From Schlegelella_A sp965246805 (GTDB lineage Bacteria > Pseudomonadota > Gammaproteobacteria > Burkholderiales > Burkholderiaceae_C), in assembly GCA_965246805.1 (NCBI GenBank), contig CBDFFO010000007.1, positions 62,001 to 126,000 of the forward strand: a DNA stretch of 64,000 bases, in the 5' to 3' direction. The first letter of the stretch is position 1. The number at the start of each line of letters is the position of its first letter. The notes beneath the pieces were generated by a model. That model did not search any database. It was not told the origin of the DNA and worked only from the letters and a program-made list of their open reading frames with translations. This document shows positions 49,333-58,327 of the stretch, piece after piece. The position numbers were made by a program, and so were the translations under genes.

Positions 49333-49396
49333 GGTGAGGGTCGGTGCAGCGCACCCTCCCTCACCCCAACCCTCTCACGGAGGGAGAGGGGGCGGT
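49300..49396. repeat. Two palindromic repeats in inverted orientation between convergent genes
   Basis: CCCTCTCCCTCTGAGAGAGGGTTAGG... and CCCTCACCCCAACCCTCTCACGG... are nearly complementary and separated by about 13 nt, so the RNA could form a hairpin of about 35 bp. It overlaps the lysR 3' end and precedes the PsiF-repeat gene stop. Same family as the 23.7, 29.2 and 33.1 kb repeats. Confidence 0.78.
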
Positions 49397-49461
49397 ACAA
49401 GTCGCCAAAACGACAACGGAGCGCCGCCGCGCCCCGTTGTCATTCATGGTGAAGCGCTTGC

Positions 49462-49776
49462 TCAGGCCGGCTTCATCGCGTCGGCCTCGCATTTCTTCAT
49501 GAAGCTGTTCTTCGCGGCACCCGCTAGCTTCTTGTCGGTCGCCTGCATGGTGCAGGTGTTGCTGCCCATGTCCTTCTCGCATTTCTTCATGTAGCTGCTC
49601 TTGGCTGCACCGGCGAGCTTCTTGTCGGCGGCCATCGAGGCGCAGCTGCCACCGGCGGCCATCGGCGCGCTGGCGGCCGCCTTCTTCATGTCGGGCGCCT
49701 CCTTGTGGGAACTCGCGAACACCGCGCTGGAAAGCAGGGCGAGCGAACAGGCGATGGCAGTGCTGAGGTGTTTCAT
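49462..49776 (-). CDS. Exported PsiF-repeat protein
   Basis: 104 residues: signal peptide (MKHLSTAIACSLALLSSAVFAS), then two PsiF repeats, CASMAADKKLAGAAKSSYMKK and CTMQATDKKLAGAAKNSFMKK, each Cys-x...-ADKKLAGAA-F/YMKKC. E. coli PsiF is a phosphate-starvation-inducible periplasmic protein of unknown function. Good Shine-Dalgarno (AAGGAAG) before ATG 49776. An upstream in-frame start (49968) lies inside the neighbouring GGDEF gene and is rejected. Confidence 0.85.
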   Translation of the reverse strand: MKHLSTAIACSLALLSSAVFASSHKEAPDMKKAAASAPMAAGGSCASMAADKKLAGAAKSSYMKKCEKDMGSNTCTMQATDKKLAGAAKNSFMKKCEADAMKPA

Positions 49777-49915
49777 CAAAGCTTCCTTGGCTGGCGTTGC
49801 GGCGTGATTGCCCGGGCGGATTGAATCACGCAGCGGCGGCACGAGCAAGGCGAGGAGTGCGCAGGCCGATATGGCGCCGCCCCGGCCAGGCAAGGCCCTC
49901 GGCCCGCCGCGCCGA

Positions 49916-52441
49916 TCACCAGAGGGTGTCGAAAACCGACGCCACGACCGCGTCGTCGTCGACTTCACGAGGCCTCTGCCGGACTGTTCGAACGCGGTCC
50001 TTGCCCCGCCGCTTGGCCTGATACATGGCCATGTCGGCGTCCTTCAGCAGCTGGTCGATGTCGGCTGCGCCGTCGCGGGGGTCGTGGATCACCAGGCCGA
50101 CGCTCACCGTCACGTTCGCCGTGGCGCCGTCGAGCCGGAACGGTGCTCGAACCGCGCTGACGATCTTGCGGGCGATGTCCTGCGCGTCGGTGGTCGGATG
50201 GGCCAGGTTCTCGAGCACCACCGTGAACTCGTCGCCCGACAGGCGCGCCACCGTGTCGGTCTTGCGCACCGCCAGCGCCAAGCGCTGAGCAACGTCTTTC
50301 AGCAACCGGTCCCCGGCCTGGTGGCCCAGGCTGTCGTTCACCTGCTTGAATCCGTCGAGGTCGAGAAAGAGCAGCGCGAACGCACTTTGCTCGCGCGCCG
50401 ATCGCCACGCCGCCGTCTTCAGGCGATCGCGGAAGAGCGAGCGGTTGGGCAGGCCCGTGAGGGCATCGAACTGGGTCAGGCCGACCAATCTTCGTTGTTC
50501 TTCTTTCCGCAGCGTGATGTCACGCAGCACACCGACGAACAGATGGCTGTCGCCCACCGGCACCTGGGTGATGGTGAGCTCGAGTGGAAACACGCTGCCA
50601 TCGCGGCGCGCGCCCCAGAGCTCGACGCAGGCCGGCGCTTCCTGGCGGGCCGCCGCTCGCGTCGCGCGCAACAGCTGGCGGAGATTCTGCTTGCGGCCGG
50701 CCACCGGCGACAACGCCAGGCAATGCATCGCGACCGGGTCGTTTGTGGGCGGGTGGCCGAACAACCGGCGCGCTGCCGCGTTCATGTCCTCGATGTCGCC
50801 TTGCGGCGTCGTCGTGATGATGCCGTCGCCCGTCGCCGCCATGATCGCGCGCGCCTTGAAAGCGTTCACGCTCGCCGAACGCTCTAGCTTCCAGAGGCGC
50901 CGCGCGAGCGGGTTGAGCTGAAGGTACAGCAGCGCCGCGCCGGCCACCGCGACCAGCAGGATGATCGGTGCGCCGGTCTTCAACGCCTCCCTGATCGGTG
51001 CATAGACTTCCTTCGTGTCCTGTTTGACGACGAGGCCGAGGCCGCCATGGATCTCGCCGTATGCCGCGACGACGTTCGATTTGCGATAGTCGATCGTCAT
51101 CACGACACCTTCCTCGCCGCGCAAGGCCAGCTCCATCGGACGGAGCCGGGCCGGGGTTGAGCGGGCCGTGGTGAACGGCTGGGTGTGACCGCTGCCGGGA
51201 AAACAGAGTACCGCCACGCCCTGCAGCACGCAGGCGTTCACCTCGCCCGTCCTGCCAAGGCTGCTGACGTCGAACAACGTCTCTTCCGGTGCGGGCACCT
51301 CGGTGTCCATCAGGATCGCTCCCAACGAACGGCCCCCCTCATCGATCGCGATGCGATGCCGAAGCACGAGGGCGTCGTCCCAGATCATCTCGACCCGACC
51401 ACTGCCGTCGAGCTTCGCGCGAATTGGCGGTTCGTTGGTGAATCGACCGAACTGTGCGAACACTTTGCCCGTGGCATCCGTGAGCGCGACGCCGCGAAAT
51501 GCGCCTTCGACCAGGCGGCGTGCAACGGCACCCAGCGGCGCCGAGCTGCCGGTTCGTTGCTGTAGATCGGCGCGCGCCAGATTCTCGAATCCCGAGAGAC
51601 GCACTGCCGCGCTTGCACGCGCATGCTGTTCGGTCGCCAACGTCTTCAGCCAAGCGGTGCGGTTGTGAAAGATGTTCGAGAGCGAGGCGGAAAGCGTCTT
51701 CTCCAGACTGCTCTGCAACACCACGAAGCCGGTCAGGCCCACCGTCACCGTCATCACGACAACTGTCGCGGCACCGAGCAACCGGATCTTTTCGTCTTCG
51801 CGAAAAAACTGGCGAGACGCGAACCAGGTGTCGTTCCACGCGAACCCGTAGGCGAGCGCGCAGGCGATCATGCCGAAGGCCGTGGGCACTGCCATGCGTG
51901 CGCTCTTGGCCCAACCGAACAGCAGGTCCGGCGCGAGCATGTAGCCCGCGATTCCGGTGAGACCGACCGTGAGCACCGCGAAGCACAACACGACGACGAG
52001 CAACGCCCGCCGCTTGGTGCGCACATCCTGGCCAAGCCACGCCGCGCAGCCGATCAGCAGGAAGCCCAGCGCGGTGTTGGGCGCCATCCGGCCCGGCCGC
52101 GTGTTGCCGTAGTCGAGCCACGCGTGCACGCCGACCATGTCGATGCCGAGATCGAGTTCGAAAACGATCTCGGTCAACGTGGCGATGGCCAGCCCAACGA
52201 GGGCGATCAACGCCGTGCGGCGCCAGGTGACCGCCGCGCGCTCCGGCCGCTGCAACAGCAGGGCCGTGGTGCCGGCCAGCAGGAAGCCGACGCCGGTGTT
52301 GAAGACCAGTGGCAAGGCGCCGGCCCTCAACGTCACCAACGCGGGCGCCTGCAGCAACCAGCCGCCGGTCACACTCAGCCCGAGCGCCACGGCAGCGGCG
52401 CTCAGCGACAGGTGCGCGGTGCGCGAAGGCACCGATGTCAT
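49916..52441 (-). CDS. Membrane PAS-GGDEF protein (putative diguanylate cyclase)
   Basis: 841 residues. N-terminal membrane block of about six helices (to about residue 230), then a probable periplasmic sensor domain (about 255-480, SLEKTLSASLSNIF to VVAAYGEIHGGLG) and a further helix (APIILLVAVAGAALLYL). A PAS/PAC segment (IMAATGDGIITTTPQGDIEDMNAAARRLFG ... GSVFPLELTITQVPV, in pieces) precedes GGDEF (FDALTGLPNRSLFRDRL, FLDLDGFKQVND). The signature is RLSGDEF, i.e. SGDEF, a variant active in some cyclases. No EAL domain. No RxxD inhibitory site was searched exhaustively. Confidence 0.9.
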   Translation of the reverse strand: MTSVPSRTAHLSLSAAAVALGLSVTGGWLLQAPALVTLRAGALPLVFNTGVGFLLAGTTALLLQRPERAAVTWRRTALIALVGLAIATLTEIVFELDLGIDMVGVHAWLDYGNTRPGRMAPNTALGFLLIGCAAWLGQDVRTKRRALLVVVLCFAVLTVGLTGIAGYMLAPDLLFGWAKSARMAVPTAFGMIACALAYGFAWNDTWFASRQFFREDEKIRLLGAATVVVMTVTVGLTGFVVLQSSLEKTLSASLSNIFHNRTAWLKTLATEQHARASAAVRLSGFENLARADLQQRTGSSAPLGAVARRLVEGAFRGVALTDATGKVFAQFGRFTNEPPIRAKLDGSGRVEMIWDDALVLRHRIAIDEGGRSLGAILMDTEVPAPEETLFDVSSLGRTGEVNACVLQGVAVLCFPGSGHTQPFTTARSTPARLRPMELALRGEEGVVMTIDYRKSNVVAAYGEIHGGLGLVVKQDTKEVYAPIREALKTGAPIILLVAVAGAALLYLQLNPLARRLWKLERSASVNAFKARAIMAATGDGIITTTPQGDIEDMNAAARRLFGHPPTNDPVAMHCLALSPVAGRKQNLRQLLRATRAAARQEAPACVELWGARRDGSVFPLELTITQVPVGDSHLFVGVLRDITLRKEEQRRLVGLTQFDALTGLPNRSLFRDRLKTAAWRSAREQSAFALLFLDLDGFKQVNDSLGHQAGDRLLKDVAQRLALAVRKTDTVARLSGDEFTVVLENLAHPTTDAQDIARKIVSAVRAPFRLDGATANVTVSVGLVIHDPRDGAADIDQLLKDADMAMYQAKRRGKDRVRTVRQRPREVDDDAVVASVFDTLW

Positions 52442-52597
52442 GGGTGGTCCATGGGGAAGCGCCCGCTGTGAAGCAAGGCGGGCCGTGGTGGGGCTAGACC
52501 ACCTTTATCGGCCTGCGCGGACCTGATTTGATGGTCGGCTGGCCGCTGGATCGCACGATTTGGCGCTCCGGCTTGCGCCGAGTCCGCGTCGCAGGCC

Positions 52598-53989
52598 CTA
52601 GAAGATGCGCCTCGGGTGGGCGAGCGCTTCGTGCGCGGCGTGCAGCCGGCGCACCAGCACGCGGATGAACGAGTCGTGGAACAGGTGGCGGCAGTTCGGG
52701 CTCAGCTGCATCAGCGTCTCCGGCGTGAAGCAGATCGTCGTCGCCGGCTCTGTGACGATCACGTCGGTGCTGTGCTTCTTCAGCTCGGCGCTCGGCGCGA
52801 GGTAGGCCATTTCGCCGACCGACGTGCCCTCGCCGAGCGTCGCGACCTTCTTGCCGTCGCGAAACACCTCGACCTCGCCCTGCGCCATGATGTGGAAGCT
52901 GCTGCCCTCTTCGCCCTTCCTGTAGAGCGCGTGGCCGAAATGGAAGCGTTGCCACTTCGCGCGATGCACCACTTCCCACAGTTCGACGTCGCCGAAGTTG
53001 GCGAAGAAGTCGAGCTTGCGAAGCAACATGAACCGCTCGGAGTCGAGCACGCCCTGGAACTGCCCGCGCGGCACCTGCTGCGTCGTGACGAGGCCGGAAA
53101 GCGCCTGCGCGAACTCGGTCCAGTCGCTGTAACGGTCGCTCGGCTCCTTCGCGAGCGCGCGCTGGATGACGGCGTCAAGACCATCGCTGACGCCGGTCCG
53201 CAGGCCGGCGAGCGGCACCGGCTTCGCGTGGTAGATCTGATGCATCATGGCCGACTGCACCTGCGCATCGAAGAGCGGCCGGCCCGCGATCAGGTGATAC
53301 ATCACCGCGCCGAGCGAGTACATGTCGGCACGGCAATCGAGCGTGCCGCCGTCGAGTTGTTCGGGCGACATGTAGGCGAGCGAGCCGACGCGATACACCT
53401 GCGTCACGTCGGACCCGAGGTTCAAGACGCTGCCGAAGTCGCTGATCTTGACGTCTGTGATGGTGCCGTTGTTCAGCACCGCGAGCAGGTTCGCCGGCTT
53501 CACGTCGCGGTGGATCAGGCCCTGGCGGTACACATAGCCGAGCGCCATCGCGCACTTGAAGCCGATCTCGACGATGAGCTCGAGCGAGAGCAGCTGGTCG
53601 GCGCGGCAATACGGGCGCAGCGTGCTGCCGGCCACGTGTTCCATCACCAAATAGGGCTGCACCGGGTCGGGCACCGCGTCGAAGATCTGCACGACGTTCG
53701 GGTGCTGCAGGCGCCCTACCAGCGCGGCTTCGGCGGCGAAGAAGCGCTCGGAGTAGTGGCCGTCCATCGGGTCGGCACCGGTCACGGCAGCGCGCACGCG
53801 CTTGATCGCGACCTCGCGGCCCTGGAAATCGTCGAAGCCGAGGAAGACCTCGCTGGTCGCGCCGTCGCCGAGGCGACCGAGGATCCGGTACTTGCCGATG
53901 TGCGACGGCAGCGACGACGTGTCGGCGCCCGCCGCGAGCGTTTGCGACATCGGGGTGGAGGGTGCCAGGGAAGCGAGTGCGATGGACAT
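52598..53989 (-). CDS. Serine/threonine protein kinase fused to a cyclic-nucleotide-binding domain
   Basis: 463 residues. A Hanks-type kinase domain (about 32-290) shows GRLGDGATSEVFLGFD (P loop), REVAIKRVRA (catalytic Lys), HRDVKPANLLAV (catalytic loop), ISDFGSVLNLG (DFG) and VGSLAYMSPEQLDGG (activation segment end). The C-terminal region (about 335-450) is a cNMP-binding fold: FHFGHALYRKGEEGSSFHIM, GEVEVFRDGKKVATLGEG and SVGEMAYLAPSAELKKHSTDV. The usual Arg of the cAMP-binding cassette is not evident, so the ligand is uncertain. No membrane segment. Confidence 0.9.
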   Translation of the reverse strand: MSIALASLAPSTPMSQTLAAGADTSSLPSHIGKYRILGRLGDGATSEVFLGFDDFQGREVAIKRVRAAVTGADPMDGHYSERFFAAEAALVGRLQHPNVVQIFDAVPDPVQPYLVMEHVAGSTLRPYCRADQLLSLELIVEIGFKCAMALGYVYRQGLIHRDVKPANLLAVLNNGTITDVKISDFGSVLNLGSDVTQVYRVGSLAYMSPEQLDGGTLDCRADMYSLGAVMYHLIAGRPLFDAQVQSAMMHQIYHAKPVPLAGLRTGVSDGLDAVIQRALAKEPSDRYSDWTEFAQALSGLVTTQQVPRGQFQGVLDSERFMLLRKLDFFANFGDVELWEVVHRAKWQRFHFGHALYRKGEEGSSFHIMAQGEVEVFRDGKKVATLGEGTSVGEMAYLAPSAELKKHSTDVIVTEPATTICFTPETLMQLSPNCRHLFHDSFIRVLVRRLHAAHEALAHPRRIF

Positions 53990-54170
53990 GGGGCGTTCGG
54001 TTGGCGGGCGCCAATCGATTCTGGACCCATCCCTACGTCTCGATACATACGACACGTCGCCAACACCCGTCCAAGTCAGGCTTATTCACGGTTGCCCACG
54101 TCGCACTGGCGCGCTCTGCAGCACGCGGCATGTGCGCAATGTCACGAAGGGCCGCACCTAGAATCGCCCC

Positions 54171-55901
54171 ATGATGCAAGCCCGGGACGAACTGCTCGCC
54201 GCGTTGCGCGAGGCCATGCGCGCCGTGGCGCCCGATGCGACCGTGCTCGCCGCCTTCGAAGCGCCGAAGCTCGCCGCGCACGGCGACCTCGCCTGCACGG
54301 CCGCCATGGCGCTCGCAAAGCCGCTCCGCCAGAGCCCGCGCGACGTGGCCATAGCCTTGATCGAGGCATTGCAGTCGCAAGCAGCGGTGGCGCGCTGGGT
54401 CGACTCGATGGCGATCGCCGGCCCCGGCTTCATCAATTTCCAATTGAAGGCGGCGGCGCGCCAGGCCGTGGTGCGCGAGGTGCTGGCCGCCGGTACGCGC
54501 TTCGGAACCAAGCCCCCTGACGGCGTGGGCGGCCCGGTGATCGTCGAGTTCGTCTCGGCGAACCCGACCGGCCCGCTGCACGTCGGCCACGCCCGCCAGG
54601 CGGCGCTCGGCGACGCCATCTGCAACCTGCTCGAAACCCAGGGTCGCGCCGTGACGCGCGAGTTCTATTACAACGACGCCGGCGTGCAGATCGCGACGCT
54701 CGGCGCGAGCACAGGCCTGCGCGTACAGGGTCTGAAGCCCGGCGACGCCGCCTGGGACGCCGCCGGCGCCACCTATGCCGGCGATTACGTCGCCGACATC
54801 GCCGCCGACTTCATGGCCGGCGCCACGGTGCGGGCCGACGACCGCACCTTCACCGGCAGCGGCAACGTCGACGACGCGGCCGGCATGCGCGAGTTTGCGG
54901 TCGCCTACCTGCGCCACGAGCAGGACCTCGACCTGCAGGCCTTCGGCGTGCGTTTCGACAGCTACTTCCTCGAGTCGAGCCTCTACGCGAACGGCCGTGT
55001 CGACGACACCGTGCAGCGCCTAGTGCGCTCCGGCCACACCTACGAGAGCGATGGCGCGCTCTGGCTGCGCAGCACCGACTACGGCGACGACAAGGACCGC
55101 GTGATGCGCAAGTCCGATGGCAGCTACACCTACTTCGTGCCCGACGTGGCCTACCACCTCGCCAAATTCGAGCGCGGCTTCCGCCACGCCATCAACATCC
55201 AGGGCGGCGACCACCACGGCACGGTGGCGCGCGTGCGGGCCGGGCTGCAGGCCGCCGACAGGGGTGTGCCGGCCGATTACCCGTCGTACGTGCTGCACAA
55301 GATGGTGACGGTGATGAAGGACGGCGAGGAGGTGAAGATCTCCAAGCGCGCCGGCAGCTACGTGACGCTGCGCGACCTCATCGACTGGACCAGCCGCGAC
55401 GCGGTGCGCTTCTTCCTGCTGAGCAGGAAGGCCGACACCGAGTTCACGTTCGACGTCGATCTCGCGCGCCAGCAGAACGACGAGAACCCGGTGTTCTACG
55501 TGCAGTACGCACACGCGCGCATCGGCTCGGTGTTGCGCCACTTCGTCGAGCACGGCGGACATCTCGATGCGCTGATCGACGCCGACCTCGCGCCGCTGAC
55601 AGCCCCGAGCGAGGTGACGTTGATGAGGAAGCTCGCCGACTACCCGGCCCTGCTCGAAGCCGCGACGCGAAGCCTCGCGCCTCACGAGATCGCGTTCTAC
55701 GTGCGCGATGTCGGTGCCGCGTTCCACAGCTACTACGCCGCCGAGCGCTTCCTGGTCGACGACCCGATCCTGCAACACGCCCGCCTCGCGCTGCTCGCCG
55801 CGACCGCTCAGGTCATCCGCAATGCACTGGCGGTGCTGGGCGTGAGCGCGCCGGAACGCATGTCTCGTGAGCCCGCCACCGAACCCGCCACAACGGCTTG
55901 A
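54171..55901 (+). CDS. argS: Arginyl-tRNA synthetase
   Basis: Charges tRNA-Arg. 576 residues: N-terminal additional domain, class I HIGH equivalent in SANPTGPLHVGHARQAALGD, EFYYNDAGVQIATLG, the KMSKS-equivalent loop EEVKISKRAGSYVTLRDL, and the C-terminal DALR anticodon-binding domain (YYAAERFLVDDPILQHARLAL...). Two adjacent ATGs (54171, 54174) are possible starts. Confidence 0.97.
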   Translation: MMQARDELLAALREAMRAVAPDATVLAAFEAPKLAAHGDLACTAAMALAKPLRQSPRDVAIALIEALQSQAAVARWVDSMAIAGPGFINFQLKAAARQAVVREVLAAGTRFGTKPPDGVGGPVIVEFVSANPTGPLHVGHARQAALGDAICNLLETQGRAVTREFYYNDAGVQIATLGASTGLRVQGLKPGDAAWDAAGATYAGDYVADIAADFMAGATVRADDRTFTGSGNVDDAAGMREFAVAYLRHEQDLDLQAFGVRFDSYFLESSLYANGRVDDTVQRLVRSGHTYESDGALWLRSTDYGDDKDRVMRKSDGSYTYFVPDVAYHLAKFERGFRHAINIQGGDHHGTVARVRAGLQAADRGVPADYPSYVLHKMVTVMKDGEEVKISKRAGSYVTLRDLIDWTSRDAVRFFLLSRKADTEFTFDVDLARQQNDENPVFYVQYAHARIGSVLRHFVEHGGHLDALIDADLAPLTAPSEVTLMRKLADYPALLEAATRSLAPHEIAFYVRDVGAAFHSYYAAERFLVDDPILQHARLALLAATAQVIRNALAVLGVSAPERMSREPATEPATTA

Positions 55902-55920
55902 CCGCCCCATCGCACCGACC

Positions 55921-56637
55921 ATGACGCCAGCTTCGCCCTTTCGTTCGCCGAGCGGCCGCGCGCAACAGCGCGGCGGCTTCGTCATCGGTTTCGTAGTCGG
56001 TTTGCTGATTGGCCTGGCGATCGCGCTCGGTGTCGCGCTCTACGTGACGAAGGCGCCGAACCCGTTCATGAACAAGGTGCCGCAGCGCACGACCGCGCAA
56101 GACGCGGCCGAAGTCGAGCGCAACCGCAATTGGGACCCGAACGCCGCGCTCGCGGGCAAGAACCCGATGCACGCCGCGTCCGATGCGACAGGCACGAGTC
56201 CGGGTCCGGGCGTCGTCACGGCGCCGGCCGGCAACGGCACGTTTCAGCCGCCGCCCGGCATCACGCTGCCGCCGCCGATCATCCCGTCGACGACGCCGCG
56301 CGCGGCGAGCGGCACGTTGCGCACGCTGCCGAACGGCGACAACGTGACCTCGACCGTCCCGGGCGCGCGCGGGACACTCGGCGCCATGACCGGCGCCGAC
56401 CCGTTCACGTACTTCGTGCAGGCCGGCGCGTTCGCCAAAAGCGAAGACGCCGAGCAGCAACGCGCGAAGCTCGCGATCGTCGGCCTCGAAGCGCGCGTGA
56501 CCGAACGCGAGCAATCGGGGCGCACCGTCTACCGCGTGCGCCTCGGCCCGTTCGACAACAAGGACGAGGCCGACGCCGCCAAGGGCAAGCTCAACGACAA
56601 CGGCATCGACTCGGCCCTCGTTCGCGTGCAGAAGTAG
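55921..56637 (+). CDS. SPOR-domain membrane protein
   Basis: 238 residues: short basic N-terminus, one transmembrane helix (FVIGFVVGLLIGLAIALGVALYV, about 20-42 in pieces), a Pro/Ala/Gly-rich periplasmic linker, and a C-terminal SPOR domain (YFVQAGAFAKSEDAEQQRAKL ... VYRVRLGPFDNKDEADAAKGKL). SPOR domains bind denuded septal peptidoglycan, so a division-site role like FtsN or DedD is likely. It follows argS by 19 nt and precedes dsbA, a common betaproteobacterial order. Confidence 0.9.
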   Translation: MTPASPFRSPSGRAQQRGGFVIGFVVGLLIGLAIALGVALYVTKAPNPFMNKVPQRTTAQDAAEVERNRNWDPNAALAGKNPMHAASDATGTSPGPGVVTAPAGNGTFQPPPGITLPPPIIPSTTPRAASGTLRTLPNGDNVTSTVPGARGTLGAMTGADPFTYFVQAGAFAKSEDAEQQRAKLAIVGLEARVTEREQSGRTVYRVRLGPFDNKDEADAAKGKLNDNGIDSALVRVQK

Positions 56638-56728
56638 GCACGGGCGCGGGGCGATTGCCCTTCCCGTGAACTCGGCGCGGATTTTCGAGTCAGCATCTGG
56701 CCACCGCATCGCCTCCCGCTCCCCGACC

Positions 56729-57385
56729 ATGCTCCTTGACCGCCGCAGCTTCACCCAGGGCCTCGCCGCCACCAGCCTCGGCGTGCTCGCAGCGCGAGCC
56801 GACGCGCAACCCACCGCGCTTACCGAAGGCGTGAACTACGTGCGGCTCGCTCAGCAGGTGCCGGTCGCGGTGCCGGGCAAGATCGAAGTGGTCGATTTCT
56901 TCTGGTACGGGTGCCCGCACTGCGCTGATTTCGAACCGGCGCTCGATGCGTGGAGCAAGCAGTTGCCGGCAGACGTGGCGTTCCGCCGCGTGCCAGTGTG
57001 GTTTCGTGAAGAGCCTTTCTCGGCGCACCAGCGCATCTTCTATGCGCTCGACACGATGGGACTCGTGCCGACGATGCATCGCAAGGTCTTCAATGCGGTC
57101 CACCTCGACGGGTATCGCCTGCGCACGCCGGACGAGATCGTCGCGTTCATGGTGAAGGGCGGCGTCGACCCGGTGAAGTTCAAGGAAGCCTACGACTCGT
57201 TCTCGACGCAGACGCGCTGCAAGCAGGCGCGTCAGGTGTCGGAGGCCTACAAGATCGACGGCGTGCCGGCGCTCGGCGTGAACGGGCGCTACTTCATCAA
57301 CGGGCCGATGTCGGGCGGCAACGAGCGCATGACGATGGTCGCCGACGCGTTGATCGCACGAACCCGCAAGGGCAGCGCCGCCTGA
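56729..57385 (+). CDS. dsbA: Thiol:disulfide interchange protein DsbA
   Basis: Periplasmic oxidant that introduces disulphides. 218 residues; active site FFWYGCPHCADF (Cys62-Pro-His-Cys65), cis-Pro loop GVPALGVNGRYF, and the helical insertion between. The signal peptide LLDRRSFTQGLAATSLGVLAA contains a twin-arginine-like RRSF motif, which would imply export in folded form; a Sec route is also possible. Start ATG 56729 is favoured because earlier codons do not resemble a signal sequence. LptD's disulphides are expected clients. Confidence 0.94.
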   Translation: MLLDRRSFTQGLAATSLGVLAARADAQPTALTEGVNYVRLAQQVPVAVPGKIEVVDFFWYGCPHCADFEPALDAWSKQLPADVAFRRVPVWFREEPFSAHQRIFYALDTMGLVPTMHRKVFNAVHLDGYRLRTPDEIVAFMVKGGVDPVKFKEAYDSFSTQTRCKQARQVSEAYKIDGVPALGVNGRYFINGPMSGGNERMTMVADALIARTRKGSAA

Positions 57386-57433
57386 AGCAGTGCTCGGCCA
57401 ACACAGGGCCGGGTTGCGGGCGCGACGGGCTTG

Positions 57434-57517
57434 GCGGATCGCGGATCGCGGATCGCGGATCGCGGATCGCGGATCGCTGACGCTGACGCTGTGGACGCCG
57501 ATCGCCGATCGCCGATC
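57434..57517. repeat. Heptanucleotide tandem repeats upstream of lptA
   Basis: Six perfect copies of GCGGATC (57434-57475), then GCTGAC repeats, then three perfect copies of GCCGATC (57497-57517). They lie in the 255-bp spacer between dsbA and lptA; the remainder of that spacer shows a TAGAAT -10-like element at 57613 and no gene. Confidence 0.9.
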
Positions 57518-57640
57518 GCGCCAGGGCTTGGCCCTTGAGGTCGCCACGCACTCTGGCACCGATGCCGTGACGCGTCGATCATTTTCGGCGCCCGCGCGCA
57601 AGAGCCTGCGTCTAGAATGGTCTGCAAGTTTCATGCCTCT

Positions 57641-58327
57641 ATGCGCCGACCCCATCCCCTTCCGTTCCCGTTCCGCGCTCTGCGTCGTTGCATGGTCGCG
57701 CTGGCGTCTGCCGCCGTCGTCGCGGCGCTTTGCACGCCCGCCTTCGCGGAGAAGGCCGACCGCTTCAAGCCGATCAACGTCGAATCGGAATTGCCGGGCA
57801 AGCTCGACCTGCTGAACCAGTTCATCGTCTTCAACGGCAATGTGGTCGTCACCAAGGGCACGATGGTGATCCGCGCGATGCGCATCGAGGTTCGCGAGAC
57901 ACCCGACGGCTATCACAACGCGATCGCATTCGGCTCGTCGGCCCGGCCGGCCACGTTCCGGCAGAAGCGCGACGGCGTCGACGAGTTCATCGAAGGCGCG
58001 GCCGAGCGGCTCGAATACGACGGCCGGTCGGACGTGGTGCGCTTCATCACCAACGCCGACGTGCGTCGCATGCGCGGCGCCGAGGTTGCCGACGAAGTCG
58101 TCGGCAACCTCGTCACCTACGACAGCGCGACCGAGGTGTTCAACGTGTCGGGCGGCCAGAAACCGACGCCCGGCAACCCTTTGAGCCGCTCGCGGATCAC
58201 GCTGGTGCCGAAGGAAGGCACGGCTGCTGCGGCCGCGGCGCGCGAAGCCGCCGATGCCGCGCTCGCCGCGTCCGCGCCGCCGGCATCGCCGCTGAAGCAA
58301 TCACCCACGCTCGGGGACGGCCGCTGA
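57641..58327 (+). CDS. lptA: LPS-transport periplasmic protein LptA
   Basis: Builds the periplasmic bridge that carries LPS to LptD. About 228 residues with a signal peptide (CMVALASAAVVAALCTPAFAEK). OstA/LptA domain: KPINVESELPGKLDLLNQFIVF, NGNVVVTKGTMVIRA, FRQKRDGVDEFIEGAAERLEYD and NLVTYDSATEVFNVSGG. C-terminal Ala/Pro-rich tail. ATG 57617 overlaps a TAGAAT -10-like hexamer (57613-57618), so ATG 57641 is preferred. The stop shares one base with the lptB start. Confidence 0.92.
   Translation: MRRPHPLPFPFRALRRCMVALASAAVVAALCTPAFAEKADRFKPINVESELPGKLDLLNQFIVFNGNVVVTKGTMVIRAMRIEVRETPDGYHNAIAFGSSARPATFRQKRDGVDEFIEGAAERLEYDGRSDVVRFITNADVRRMRGAEVADEVVGNLVTYDSATEVFNVSGGQKPTPGNPLSRSRITLVPKEGTAAAAAAREAADAALAASAPPASPLKQSPTLGDGR

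Noticed and set aside
49808..50887. Plus-strand 359-codon frame opposite the GGDEF gene
   Set aside because: Shadow of the GGDEF/PAS coding sequence; no domains.
57434..57517. CRISPR or integrase attachment site
   Set aside because: Seven-base pure tandem repeats without spacers; a microsatellite.
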